Source: an uncultured Anaerosporobacter sp. (lineage in GTDB: Bacteria; Bacillota; Clostridia; Lachnospirales; Lachnospiraceae). Taken from it: a stretch of 7,610 nt of DNA. The translations under genes and the position numbers were made by a program. Numbering within the stretch: position 1 is the stretch's first letter; every line of letters starts with the position of its first letter. Location: contig CALZJY010000088.1 in NCBI GenBank assembly GCA_945787925.1, forward strand, positions 1-7,610, in the 5' to 3' direction. Positions 1 through 6,605 of this stretch are shown piece by piece. Below the pieces are notes generated by a model, which was given only the letters and a program-made list of their open reading frames with translations, was not told the origin of the DNA and did not search any database.

Positions 1-1
1 T

Positions 2-787
2 GAAAACTTGGGTGAAACCAAGGACGATCTAAACCGTATGGTAAACGAGTTAGAAGCAAGTCTTGGAGATCCAGCCCTTGTGTGTGCTGAACTTTCAGAC
101 AATCATCAATTTGTAGAAGTGAAAAAAGCATTTGCAAAAGAAATGGTAACAGCATTTATCAAACTAAATGGTATGACAATCGGCGTGGTTGCAAACCGCC
201 AAGAATTATATGTAGATGGTAAGAAGGAAGAAGAATTTGATGCCGTTCTTACTACAAATGGATGTAAAAAAGCAGCAGAGTTTGTAAAATTCTGTGATGC
301 ATTCCGTATCCCAGTCGTATCCTTTACAAACGTGGAAGGATATAAGGCAACAAAACAAGAAGAGCAAACGATTGCAAAAGCAGTAGCTGCTCTTACAGAT
401 GCATTTGCTAGTGCTACGGTTCCAAAAATCAATGTGGTAGTAAAGAAAGCATATGGAAGTGCATATATCACAATGAACTCCAAACATATTGGTGCAGACA
501 TGGTGTTTGCATATCCAGATGCATTGATCGGCATGATGGATGCGACATCCGCTGCAAGAATCATGTATGAGAAAGAAATCGAAGAAGCATCTGACAAAGA
601 TGCAATCATTCGTGAAAAAGCAGCACAATATGAGGCGCTTCAAAGTAGTGCGCTTTCTGCAGCAAAACGTGGTTATGTGGATGCAATCATTGAGCCGGCA
701 TCTACAAGAAAACAGCTGATTTATGCATTTGAAATGTTATTCACAAAGAGAGACAGTCGTCCAAGCAAAAAGCATGGCACAATTTAA
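2..787 (+). CDS. Acyl-CoA carboxyltransferase subunit (MmdA/PccB 12S type), C-terminal part
   Basis: This is the C-terminal 261 residues of a biotin-dependent carboxyltransferase. The family is usually about 470-520 residues, and the reading frame is open to the window edge, so the start lies upstream; the in-frame TTG at base 8 is not a credible start. Family members move a carboxyl group between biotin and an acyl-CoA (methylmalonyl-, malonyl- or propionyl-CoA) in the cytoplasm, at the face of a membrane pump when they are decarboxylases. Visible marks are the crotonase-like C-domain segment KKAYGSAYITMNSKH (bases about 443-487), which corresponds to the family's KAYGGAY oxyanion-hole region, then AAKRGYVDAIIEP and a KKHGTI tail matching the family's KKHGNIPL ending. 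The segment MMDATSAARIMY (533-568) lacks the glycines I recall from methylmalonyl/propionyl enzymes, so the exact CoA substrate is uncertain. It is followed 18 bases later by the OadG-family gene, with the biotin carrier and sodium pump after that, which supports a decarboxylase or transcarboxylase role. Confidence 0.88.
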   Translation, partial: ENLGETKDDLNRMVNELEASLGDPALVCAELSDNHQFVEVKKAFAKEMVTAFIKLNGMTIGVVANRQELYVDGKKEEEFDAVLTTNGCKKAAEFVKFCDAFRIPVVSFTNVEGYKATKQEEQTIAKAVAALTDAFASATVPKINVVVKKAYGSAYITMNSKHIGADMVFAYPDALIGMMDATSAARIMYEKEIEEASDKDAIIREKAAQYEALQSSALSAAKRGYVDAIIEPASTRKQLIYAFEMLFTKRDSRPSKKHGTI

Positions 788-805
788 AATGAGGTGATGC
801 TGATT

Positions 806-1558
806 ATGAAGAAACTATATTTAGTATTATGTATGGCATTATGCATGGTAGCATTTACCGCATGTGGAAACAGCAACAAAAAGTCTAGCAATGCAAAATT
901 CGATGAGGCGGAATTAAAGAAAGCATACGAAGGTACCGTGCAAGAGATTTGCGGGGATGCCTATAAAGAGGTAACAGAAGAAGATAAGTACGAGGCAATC
1001 GTAAGCCAATTTGGAGAAGACATTGCACAGTCCTTAAAGACATTTGTGGAAACAACAAAGGACTTAGGAAACTATCAATCCTGTGAGAAAGAAAGCTTTA
1101 CATATTCTAATGATAACGTTACGGTAGAAAGCAAAGTGAAATTTGAAAAAGATACAGTAGTAGTCCGGATGGTATTCGATAAGAATTACAAAGTAGAATC
1201 TTTCTCTACGGAACTATATAAGACATTTGGTCAAAAGATGATCAAAGCAGCCTTAAATACAGTGATGGGAATGGGAACAGTATTCGTTGTGTTAATCTTT
1301 ATTTCCTTAATGATTAGCTTGCTTGGATTCGTTCCGAAATTAGTAGCACTTAAGTCAAAAGAGCCAGTACAAGTAGAACAACCGGTAGCACCTGTTCAAG
1401 AAGAAGTAGCAGAAGAAGAGGACGACCTTGTTTCAGATACTGAGTTAGTTGCGGTAATTACGGCTGCCATCATGGCAAGTATGGGTGAGGAAGCACCTTC
1501 TGATGGACTTGTAGTAAGATCCATTCGTAAAGTAAATCCAAAATGGAAAAATGCATAG
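806..1558 (+). CDS. OadG-family small membrane subunit (delta/gamma) made as a lipoprotein
   Basis: This 250-residue protein belongs to the small-subunit family (OadG/MmdD/GcdD) that anchors and assembles sodium-pumping decarboxylases. The N-terminus MKKLYLVLCMALCMVAFTAC is a lipoprotein signal peptide with Cys20 as the likely lipidated residue. Residues about 30-140 form a soluble, charged region, perhaps DUF3887-like. One membrane segment spans about 153-175 and ends in GFVPKL. A Pro/Glu-rich acidic linker follows (about 187-207). The C-terminus has the family motif ELVAVITAAI...VVRSIRKV...W (about 213-247). The layout implies an outside domain tethered by both lipid and helix, with a cytoplasmic tail for the carboxyltransferase. 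Plain OadG proteins are only about 80-120 residues, so the outside domain is an addition. I chose the ATG at 806 because GAGGTG (791-796) sits 9 bases before it. The GTG at 794 lies inside that ribosome binding site and would spoil the signal peptide. The 35-base gap to the biotin carrier gene suggests one transcript. Confidence 0.85.
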   Translation: MKKLYLVLCMALCMVAFTACGNSNKKSSNAKFDEAELKKAYEGTVQEICGDAYKEVTEEDKYEAIVSQFGEDIAQSLKTFVETTKDLGNYQSCEKESFTYSNDNVTVESKVKFEKDTVVVRMVFDKNYKVESFSTELYKTFGQKMIKAALNTVMGMGTVFVVLIFISLMISLLGFVPKLVALKSKEPVQVEQPVAPVQEEVAEEEDDLVSDTELVAVITAAIMASMGEEAPSDGLVVRSIRKVNPKWKNA

Positions 1559-1593
1559 TTGTTATTAAGTCAAACATAAGGAGGATATAACTC

Positions 1594-1962
1594 ATGAAAA
1601 ACTATACAATCACAGTAAATGGAAATGTGTATAATGTCACAGTAGAAGAAGGAACTACGAGCGGAGCAGCAGAAACTACTACAGCTGCAACAACGGTAGC
1701 AGCTCCTAAGGCTCCAGCGAAAAAAGCTGCAGCAAGCACTGGTGCAGGCAAAGTAAAAGTGAATTCTCCAATGCCTGGTAAAATCTTAAACGTAAAAGCA
1801 AGTGCAGGACAAGCAGTGAAAAAAGGGGAAGTAATCTTAATTCTTGAAGCTATGAAGATGGAAAACGAAGTAGTTGCACCTCAAGATGGAACTGTTGCAA
1901 GCATCAATGTAACAGCTGGAGATTCCGTAGAAGCAGGAGATGTATTAGCTACTTTAAACTAG
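1594..1962 (+). CDS. Biotin carboxyl carrier protein (decarboxylase gamma / 1.3S type)
   Basis: This 122-residue protein carries the swinging biotin that takes a carboxyl group from a carboxyltransferase and presents it to the membrane beta subunit. The N-terminal strand MKNYTITVNGNVYNVTVEE (1-19) is typical of MmdC/GcdC/1.3S carriers. A flexible Ala/Thr/Pro/Lys linker follows (about 21-52). The biotinyl domain (about 53-122) has PMPGKI and the biotin-attachment motif EAMKM (85-89), with Lys88 as the biotinylated residue. A ribosome binding site AAGGAGG (1578-1584) lies 9 bases before the ATG. The gene sits between the OadG and OadB genes, and it is the only biotin domain in the window, so both carboxyltransferases presumably share it. 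No biotin carboxylase is seen here, which fits a decarboxylase or transcarboxylase rather than an ATP-dependent carboxylase, although upstream genes are not visible. Confidence 0.95.
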   Translation: MKNYTITVNGNVYNVTVEEGTTSGAAETTTAATTVAAPKAPAKKAAASTGAGKVKVNSPMPGKILNVKASAGQAVKKGEVILILEAMKMENEVVAPQDGTVASINVTAGDSVEAGDVLATLN

Positions 1963-1984
1963 TAACTTAAGGGAGGAAAACTAA

Positions 1985-3109
1985 ATGGATTACGTATTAT
2001 CTACGCTAAGTAATTTAGTAAAGCAAACATGTTTCTTTAGTCTGACATGGGGAAACCTATTAATGATTTTTGTTGCGCTTTTCTTCTTATATTTAGCAAT
2101 CAAAAAAGAATATGAGCCACTCCTTTTAGTACCAATTTCATTTGGTATGTTATTAGTAAATATGTACCCAACGATTATGCAAGAAGGTGGTTTGTTACAT
2201 TACTTCTATCTATTAGATGAATGGAGCATCTTGCCTTCTCTAATCTTTATGGGTGTCGGCGCTATGACAGACTTTGGCCCATTAATCGCAAACCCTAGAA
2301 GCTTCTTATTAGGTGCAGCAGCACAGTTCGGTATCTTTGCTGCTTACTTAATTGCAATCTTGATGGGATTTGGTGATAAGGCAGCATCCGCAATTTCTAT
2401 CATCGGTGGTGCGGATGGTCCTACATCCATTTTCCTTGCTGGTAAGCTTGGACAGACAGAATACATGGGGCCAATTGCAGTAGCTGCATATTCTTATATG
2501 TCATTAGTACCAATCATTCAACCACCAATTATGAGACTTTTAACTACAAAAGCAGAACGTGAAATCAAAATGGAACAACTTAGACCAGTATCTAAGTTAG
2601 AAAGAATCCTATTCCCAATCGTTGTTACGATCGTCGTAGTAGCAATTCTTCCATCTACTGCTCCATTGGTTGGTATGTTAATGCTTGGTAACTTATTCAA
2701 AGAATCAGGCGTTGTAAAACAATTAACAAATACGGCATCCAATGCCTTAATGTACATCGTCGTTATCTTACTTGGTACTTCTGTTGGTGCAACTACAAGT
2801 GCAGAAGCATTCTTAAAGCTTACAACATTAAAGATTGTTGCACTTGGTTTGATTGCCTTCGCATTTGGTACTGCCGCAGGTGTACTATTTGGTAAATTGA
2901 TGTGTAAACTTACTCATGGAAAAGTAAATCCACTGATTGGTTCTGCTGGTGTATCTGCAGTACCAATGGCAGCAAGAGTATCTCAGAAGGTTGGTGCAGA
3001 AGCAGATCCAACGAACTTCTTACTTATGCATGCAATGGGGCCAAATGTTGCTGGTGTAATCGGTACAGCAGTAGCAGCCGGCGTATTTATGGCAATCTTC
3101 GGAGTATAA
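1985..3109 (+). CDS. oadB: Sodium-translocating decarboxylase beta subunit (OadB/MmdB/GcdB family)
   Basis: This 374-residue, very hydrophobic integral membrane protein is the pump of the complex. It removes CO2 from carboxybiotin and couples this to sodium export. The usual family length is about 370-430. Clear signatures are GVGAMTDFGPLIANP (90-104), SIIGGADGPTSIF (138-150), YSYMSLVPIIQPPIMR (169-184) and NPLIGSAGVSAVPMAARV (315-332). By alignment from memory to Klebsiella OadB, Asp144 matches the essential Asp203, and Asn315, Gly319, Ser324 and Arg331 match Asn373, Gly377, Ser382 and Arg389. All ion-site residues are therefore kept and the pump should be active. The ribosome binding site GGGAGG (1971-1976) is 8 bases before the ATG, and the gap to the biotin carrier gene is 22 bases. 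The symbol denotes the family; which carboxyltransferase it mainly serves (oxaloacetate or CoA-ester) is not settled by this sequence. Confidence 0.95.
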   Translation: MDYVLSTLSNLVKQTCFFSLTWGNLLMIFVALFFLYLAIKKEYEPLLLVPISFGMLLVNMYPTIMQEGGLLHYFYLLDEWSILPSLIFMGVGAMTDFGPLIANPRSFLLGAAAQFGIFAAYLIAILMGFGDKAASAISIIGGADGPTSIFLAGKLGQTEYMGPIAVAAYSYMSLVPIIQPPIMRLLTTKAEREIKMEQLRPVSKLERILFPIVVTIVVVAILPSTAPLVGMLMLGNLFKESGVVKQLTNTASNALMYIVVILLGTSVGATTSAEAFLKLTTLKIVALGLIAFAFGTAAGVLFGKLMCKLTHGKVNPLIGSAGVSAVPMAARVSQKVGAEADPTNFLLMHAMGPNVAGVIGTAVAAGVFMAIFGV

Positions 3110-3173
3110 CCAAAGAAATTGCATAATCCCACATAGTGGAGGAGTAGAGTTAAGAAAATTAGGAGGTTAAACT

Positions 3174-4586
3174 ATGGCAGAGCAAGTTAAGAAACCGGTT
3201 AAAATTACAGAAACAATTCTTCGTGATGCTCACCAATCTTTGATTGCCACACGTATGACAACAGAACAAATGTTACCAATCATTGATAAGATGGACAAAG
3301 TAGGGTATCATGCAGTGGAATGTTGGGGTGGAGCAACCTTTGATGCATCCCTTCGTTTCTTAAAAGAAGATCCTTGGGAAAGACTTAGAAAGTTAAGAGC
3401 GGGGTTCAAAAATACAAAATTACAGATGTTATTCCGTGGACAAAACATCTTAGGATACAATCACTATGCAGACGATGTAGTAGAGTATTTCGTACAGAAA
3501 TCTCTTGCAAATGGTATTGATATCATTCGTATCTTTGACTGTTTAAATGATGTTCGTAATCTTGAAACTGCAGTAAATGCAGCAAATAAGGAAGGCGGAC
3601 ATGCACAAGTAGCATTAAGCTATACATTAGGTGATGCTTATACGATGGATTACTGGAAAGATATGGCCAAAAAGATTGAAAGCATGGGTGCAAAATCCTT
3701 ATGTATCAAAGATATGGCGGGTCTTCTTACTCCATATAGAGCAACAGAACTTGTTACTACTTTGAAAAAAGCAGTAAATATTCCAATCGATTTACATACG
3801 CACTACACTTCTGGCGTTGCTGCAATGACTTATATGAAAGCGGTAGAAGCAGGATGTGATATCATCGATACTGCAATGAGTCCATTTGCAATGGGTACTA
3901 GCCAGCCTGCAACCGAAGTAATGGTAGAAACATTCCGTGGTACGGAGTATGACTGTGGATACGATCAAAAGCTATTAGCAGAAATCGCAGAGTACTTCCG
4001 TCCACTTCGTGAGGAAGCACTTGCAAGCGGTCTTATGAATACAAAAGTACTTGGTGTAAACATCAAGACGTTAATGTATCAAGTACCAGGCGGTATGTTA
4101 TCTAACTTAGTATCTCAATTAAAAGACATGCATGCAGAAGATAAGTATGAACAAGTATTAGAGGAAGTACCTAAAGTAAGAAAAGACTTTGGTGAACCTC
4201 CTCTAGTTACTCCATCTTCTCAAATTGTAGGTACACAGGCCGTATTAAATGTAGTTACTGGCGAACGTTACAAGATGGTAACGAAAGAATCTAAGAAATT
4301 ACTTTCTGGCGAATTCGGTCAAACAGTAAAACCATTTAATAAAGAAGTACAGAAAAAATGTATTGGCGATACAGAACCAATTACTTGCCGTCCAGCCGAT
4401 TTGATCGAGCCACAACTTGCAAAGATCGAAGAAGAAATGAAACAATGGAAACAACAGGATGAAGATGTATTGTCCTATGCATTATTCCCACAAGTTGCAA
4501 CAGAGTTCTTTAAATATCGTCTGGCTCAACAAACGAAGGTAGATCAAACCGTTGCAGATACAGAGACAAAGGCATACCCTGTATAA
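3174..4586 (+). CDS. oadA: Oxaloacetate decarboxylase alpha / 5S carboxyltransferase without biotin domain
   Basis: This 470-residue cytoplasmic enzyme of the OadA/PycB/transcarboxylase-5S family transfers a carboxyl group between oxaloacetate and biotin, giving pyruvate. The N-terminal TIM-barrel domain (about 8-275) shows ETILRDAHQS (13-22, metal ligand Asp18), CIKDMAG (177-183, Lys179 at the position carbamylated in 5S and pyruvate carboxylase), the metal-binding HTH (208-210), and DTAMSPFAMGTSQPATE. The PYC/OADA conserved domain follows (about 290-450), with QVPGGMLSNL and EDVLSYALFPQVA. Klebsiella-type OadA is about 590 residues because it carries its own biotinyl domain. This protein stops before that point, so it must use a separate carrier, most simply the one encoded at 1594-1962. 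The ribosome binding site AGGAGG (3161-3166) is 7 bases before the ATG. It is last in the operon, 64 bases after oadB, and a hairpin terminator follows. A transcarboxylase 5S role is the main alternative. Confidence 0.93.
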   Translation: MAEQVKKPVKITETILRDAHQSLIATRMTTEQMLPIIDKMDKVGYHAVECWGGATFDASLRFLKEDPWERLRKLRAGFKNTKLQMLFRGQNILGYNHYADDVVEYFVQKSLANGIDIIRIFDCLNDVRNLETAVNAANKEGGHAQVALSYTLGDAYTMDYWKDMAKKIESMGAKSLCIKDMAGLLTPYRATELVTTLKKAVNIPIDLHTHYTSGVAAMTYMKAVEAGCDIIDTAMSPFAMGTSQPATEVMVETFRGTEYDCGYDQKLLAEIAEYFRPLREEALASGLMNTKVLGVNIKTLMYQVPGGMLSNLVSQLKDMHAEDKYEQVLEEVPKVRKDFGEPPLVTPSSQIVGTQAVLNVVTGERYKMVTKESKKLLSGEFGQTVKPFNKEVQKKCIGDTEPITCRPADLIEPQLAKIEEEMKQWKQQDEDVLSYALFPQVATEFFKYRLAQQTKVDQTVADTETKAYPV

Positions 4587-4605
4587 ATGGAATGCTTATA
4601 ATGAA

Positions 4606-4641
4606 AAAACAGCCCTTTTCGAATGTGATTAGGGCTGTTTT
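4606..4641 (+). terminator. Hairpin terminator of the decarboxylase operon
   Basis: AAAACAGCCCT (4606-4616) pairs perfectly with AGGGCTGTTTT (4631-4641), an 11-bp stem around a 14-base loop. It starts 20 bases after the oadA stop codon. The U-tract is the 3' end of the stem (TTTT) and is broken by CC afterwards. TATAATG just outside the left arm mirrors CATTATA outside the right arm, so the dyad can extend further. Because A-runs flank one side and T-runs the other, it could also act weakly on the opposite strand. Confidence 0.75.
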
Positions 4642-4767
4642 CCATTATAGTCTTCTTTTCAAAATGGCTAAACTCATGATAAAATCAAAAGAAAAAGTAC
4701 TAATAAATACGATATAATGTCATTAAAAACTTATATTTGGGTAAAATTGTCGAAAAAATATAAAAAA
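4642..4767. other. AT-rich spacer between the two operons, no gene seen
   Basis: Together with the flanking terminator and promoter this forms the 254-base gap between oadA and ylxM, the longest non-coding stretch here. It is strongly A-rich. It contains a TATAAT at 4713-4718, but no acceptable -35 box lies 16-18 bases upstream. I saw no open frame with a ribosome binding site and no RNA gene that I recognise. Confidence 0.5.
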
Positions 4768-4771
4768 CTTG

Positions 4772-4800
4772 TTGACAAGTTCTTTTCTTTGTACTATACT
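4772..4800 (+). promoter_or_regulatory. Sigma-A promoter for ylxM-ffh
   Basis: A perfect -35 box TTGACA (4772-4777) and the -10 box TATACT (4795-4800, 5 of 6 consensus bases) are separated by an ideal 17 bases, predicting transcription start near 4807. The ylxM ATG is at 4841, so the leader would be about 34 bases. The -35 box lies within the 12-base palindrome CTTGTTGACAAG (4768-4779), a possible operator. The upstream A/T-rich runs could act as an UP element. This is the only convincing promoter in the window. Confidence 0.85.
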
Positions 4801-4806
4801 AACCGG

Positions 4807-4827
4807 TGTAAAGAAAAAAACTTTACA
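4807..4827 (+). promoter_or_regulatory. Leader dyad before the ylxM ribosome binding site
   Basis: TGTAAAG (4807-4813) and CTTTACA (4821-4827) form a perfect 7-bp inverted repeat around a loop of seven A residues. It begins at the predicted transcription start and touches the ylxM Shine-Dalgarno region (AGGTGGTG, 4827-4834). As RNA it would form a 5'-terminal hairpin that might protect the transcript or limit ribosome access. As DNA it could be a repressor site at +1. The dyad is seen directly; either role is inference. Confidence 0.45.
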
Positions 4828-4840
4828 GGTGGTGATCAGA

Positions 4841-5236
4841 ATGACAAGCCAAATTATTTTGAAAAATCAAGATAATAAAATATCGAAAAAACTGGATCAG
4901 ATCGTAGAGCTCTCCTTATTGTATGATTTCTATGGAGCGCTGCTAAAAGATCACCAGCGGGAAATCTATGAAGATTACATACTCAATGATCTCTCGTTAA
5001 GTGAAATCGCATCCGTTCAGGATATTTCAAGACAAGGTGTTTATGATATTATTAAGCGATGTAGCAAGCAATTGATAGATTATGAGAAGAAATTGCAACT
5101 AATTGAAAAGTTTAATAATACGAAAGATAGAATCAATCAAATTAATGTTCTTGCAAAAGACATTAAGGAACATGGTAATCTAGAAGACATCGATCAGATA
5201 GAGAAGATATCATACCAAATATTAGACGAGTTTTAG
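4841..5236 (+). CDS. ylxM: YlxM-family helix-turn-helix protein (SRP-associated)
   Basis: This 131-residue protein belongs to the YlxM/p13 family, a small helix-turn-helix protein encoded immediately upstream of ffh in many Firmicutes. In streptococci YlxM has been reported to bind SRP components. Seen here are LYDFYGALLKDHQ (27-39), the helix-turn-helix core LSLSEIA...ISRQGVYDIIKR (51-73), resembling sigma-70 region 4, and a charged, likely coiled helical tail (about 80-131). Bacillus YlxM is about 110 residues, so this one has roughly 14-17 extra N-terminal residues. I chose the ATG at 4841 because of AGGTGGTG (4827-4834) just upstream. The in-frame TTG at 4769 overlaps the promoter -35 region and cannot be the start. 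It lies 22 bases before the ffh start, so the two are probably co-transcribed. Whether it regulates DNA or acts on SRP is not decided by the sequence. Confidence 0.9.
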   Translation: MTSQIILKNQDNKISKKLDQIVELSLLYDFYGALLKDHQREIYEDYILNDLSLSEIASVQDISRQGVYDIIKRCSKQLIDYEKKLQLIEKFNNTKDRINQINVLAKDIKEHGNLEDIDQIEKISYQILDEF

Positions 5237-5258
5237 AAATAGATTGGGGGTATGTTTA

Positions 5259-6605
5259 GTGGCATTTGATAGTTTGACTGATAAATTGCAAAATGTATTT
5301 AAGAATTTACGAGGAAAAGGTAAGCTTACGGAAGCCGATGTAAAGGCTGCGTTAAAAGAAGTAAAGATGGCGTTATTAGAAGCCGATGTTAACTTCAAAG
5401 TAGTTAAGAACTTCGTAAAAGCAGTACAAGAACGTGCAATTGGTCAAGAAGTTATGACTAGTCTGACACCAGGTCAGATGGTAGTTAAGATCGTTAACGA
5501 AGAGATGGTTAAGTTAATGGGGTCTGAAACTACAGAAATCGCACTAAAACCAACACAAGAAATCACAGTAATCTTAATGTGTGGTCTTCAAGGTGCTGGT
5601 AAGACAACGACAACAGCAAAAATTGCTGGTAAGTTGAAACAAAAAGGAAGAAAGCCATTGCTTGTTGCTTGTGACATCTATCGTCCAGCAGCCATTGAAC
5701 AGTTACAAATCAACGGTGAAAAGCAAGGTGTTCCAGTATTTACGATGGGCGCAAATCATAAGCCAGTAAATATTGCAAAAGCTGCAATTGAGCATGCGAA
5801 TAAAAATGGCAACAATGTAGTAATCTTAGATACTGCAGGACGTCTTCATATCGATGAAGATATGATGAACGAGTTGATTGAAATTAAGGAAAACATCAAT
5901 GTTGACCAAAGTCTTTTAGTAGTAGATGCTATGACAGGTCAAGATGCAGTAAATGTATCTGAGATGTTTAATGATAAAATTGGTATTGACGGTGTTATCT
6001 TAACAAAATTAGATGGTGACACTAGAGGTGGTGCTGCGCTTTCCATTCGTGCAGTAACAGGTAGACCGATTCTTTATGTCGGTATGGGAGAAAAACTTTC
6101 TGATTTAGAACAGTTCTATCCAGACCGTATGGCATCTAGAATTTTAGGAATGGGCGATATCTTAACATTAATCGATAAAGCACAAGCAGAGATTGATGAA
6201 GATAAAGCAAAAGAGTTAGAGCAAAAAATCCGTAAAGCGGAATTCAACTTTAATGATTATTTAGAACAAATGCAGCAAATCAAGAAAATGGGCGGCATCG
6301 CTGATATCTTAAGCATGATGCCTGGTGTGGGAAGCAAGATGAAAGATATCGATATCCCAGAAGATGCCCTAAAAGGAATTGAAGCAATCATCCACTCTAT
6401 GACAGAGGAAGAAAGAAACAATCCTGATATCATCAATCCTTCCAGAAAGAAACGTATTGCAAAAGGTGCAGGCGTGGATATTAGTGAAGTAAACAAAGTT
6501 ATGAAACAGTTTGATCAAGGAAGAAAGATGATGAAACAAATGTCCGGTATGATGTCCGGCAAGGCTGCAAAACGTGGTAAGTTTAAATTACCATTTGGAT
6601 TTTAA
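5259..6605 (+). CDS. ffh: Signal recognition particle protein Ffh (SRP54)
   Basis: This 448-residue GTPase binds SRP RNA and signal sequences and delivers ribosomes to FtsY at the membrane. The usual bacterial length is about 440-455. The N domain is at about 1-90. The G domain has the P-loop GLQGAGKTT (109-117), DIYRPAAIEQL (139-149), DTAGR (191-195) and TKLDGDTRGG (249-258). The M domain has the RNA-binding SRKKRIAKGAG (395-405) and a Met-rich tail ending KMMKQMSGMMSGK, then KLPFGF. Translation most likely starts at the GTG at 5259, giving MAFDSLTDKLQNVF, which matches the family N-terminus. GGGGG (5246-5250) is the probable ribosome binding site, 8 bases upstream. The in-frame TTG at 5244 overlaps it, and the ATG at 5252 is out of frame. 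All motifs are intact and the gene looks ordinary. Confidence 0.98.
   Translation: MAFDSLTDKLQNVFKNLRGKGKLTEADVKAALKEVKMALLEADVNFKVVKNFVKAVQERAIGQEVMTSLTPGQMVVKIVNEEMVKLMGSETTEIALKPTQEITVILMCGLQGAGKTTTTAKIAGKLKQKGRKPLLVACDIYRPAAIEQLQINGEKQGVPVFTMGANHKPVNIAKAAIEHANKNGNNVVILDTAGRLHIDEDMMNELIEIKENINVDQSLLVVDAMTGQDAVNVSEMFNDKIGIDGVILTKLDGDTRGGAALSIRAVTGRPILYVGMGEKLSDLEQFYPDRMASRILGMGDILTLIDKAQAEIDEDKAKELEQKIRKAEFNFNDYLEQMQQIKKMGGIADILSMMPGVGSKMKDIDIPEDALKGIEAIIHSMTEEERNNPDIINPSRKKRIAKGAGVDISEVNKVMKQFDQGRKMMKQMSGMMSGKAAKRGKFKLPFGF

Noticed and set aside
106..643. Two long open frames on the minus strand opposite the carboxyltransferase gene
   Set aside because: They are antisense shadows of a well-matched gene, have cysteine/phenylalanine-rich or unrecognisable products and no supporting ribosome binding site.
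2518..2757. Minus-strand open frame inside oadB
   Set aside because: It is the antisense of a conserved membrane protein and has no recognisable product.
3137..3144. Extra ribosome-binding-like TGGAGGAG between oadB and oadA
   Set aside because: No ATG, GTG or TTG follows at a suitable distance before the oadA start, which has its own AGGAGG at 3161-3166. A small leader gene is not supported.
4713..4718. TATAAT box in the oadA-ylxM gap
   Set aside because: No acceptable -35 element lies 16-18 bases upstream, and the region is so AT-rich that such a box is expected by chance.
4769..4840. In-frame TTG at 4769 as an upstream start for ylxM
   Set aside because: It overlaps the -35 box of the promoter, lies upstream of the predicted transcript start and has no ribosome binding site.
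5244..5258. TTG at 5244 as the ffh start
   Set aside because: It overlaps the G-rich ribosome binding site; the GTG at 5259 gives the conserved MAFDSL N-terminus.
6257..6496. Minus-strand open frame inside ffh
   Set aside because: It is the antisense of the conserved M domain and has no independent evidence.
6540..6561. Short direct repeat ATGTCCGG in the 3' end of ffh
   Set aside because: It encodes the Met-rich MSGMMSG stretch normal for the M domain, so it reflects protein composition and not a separate element.
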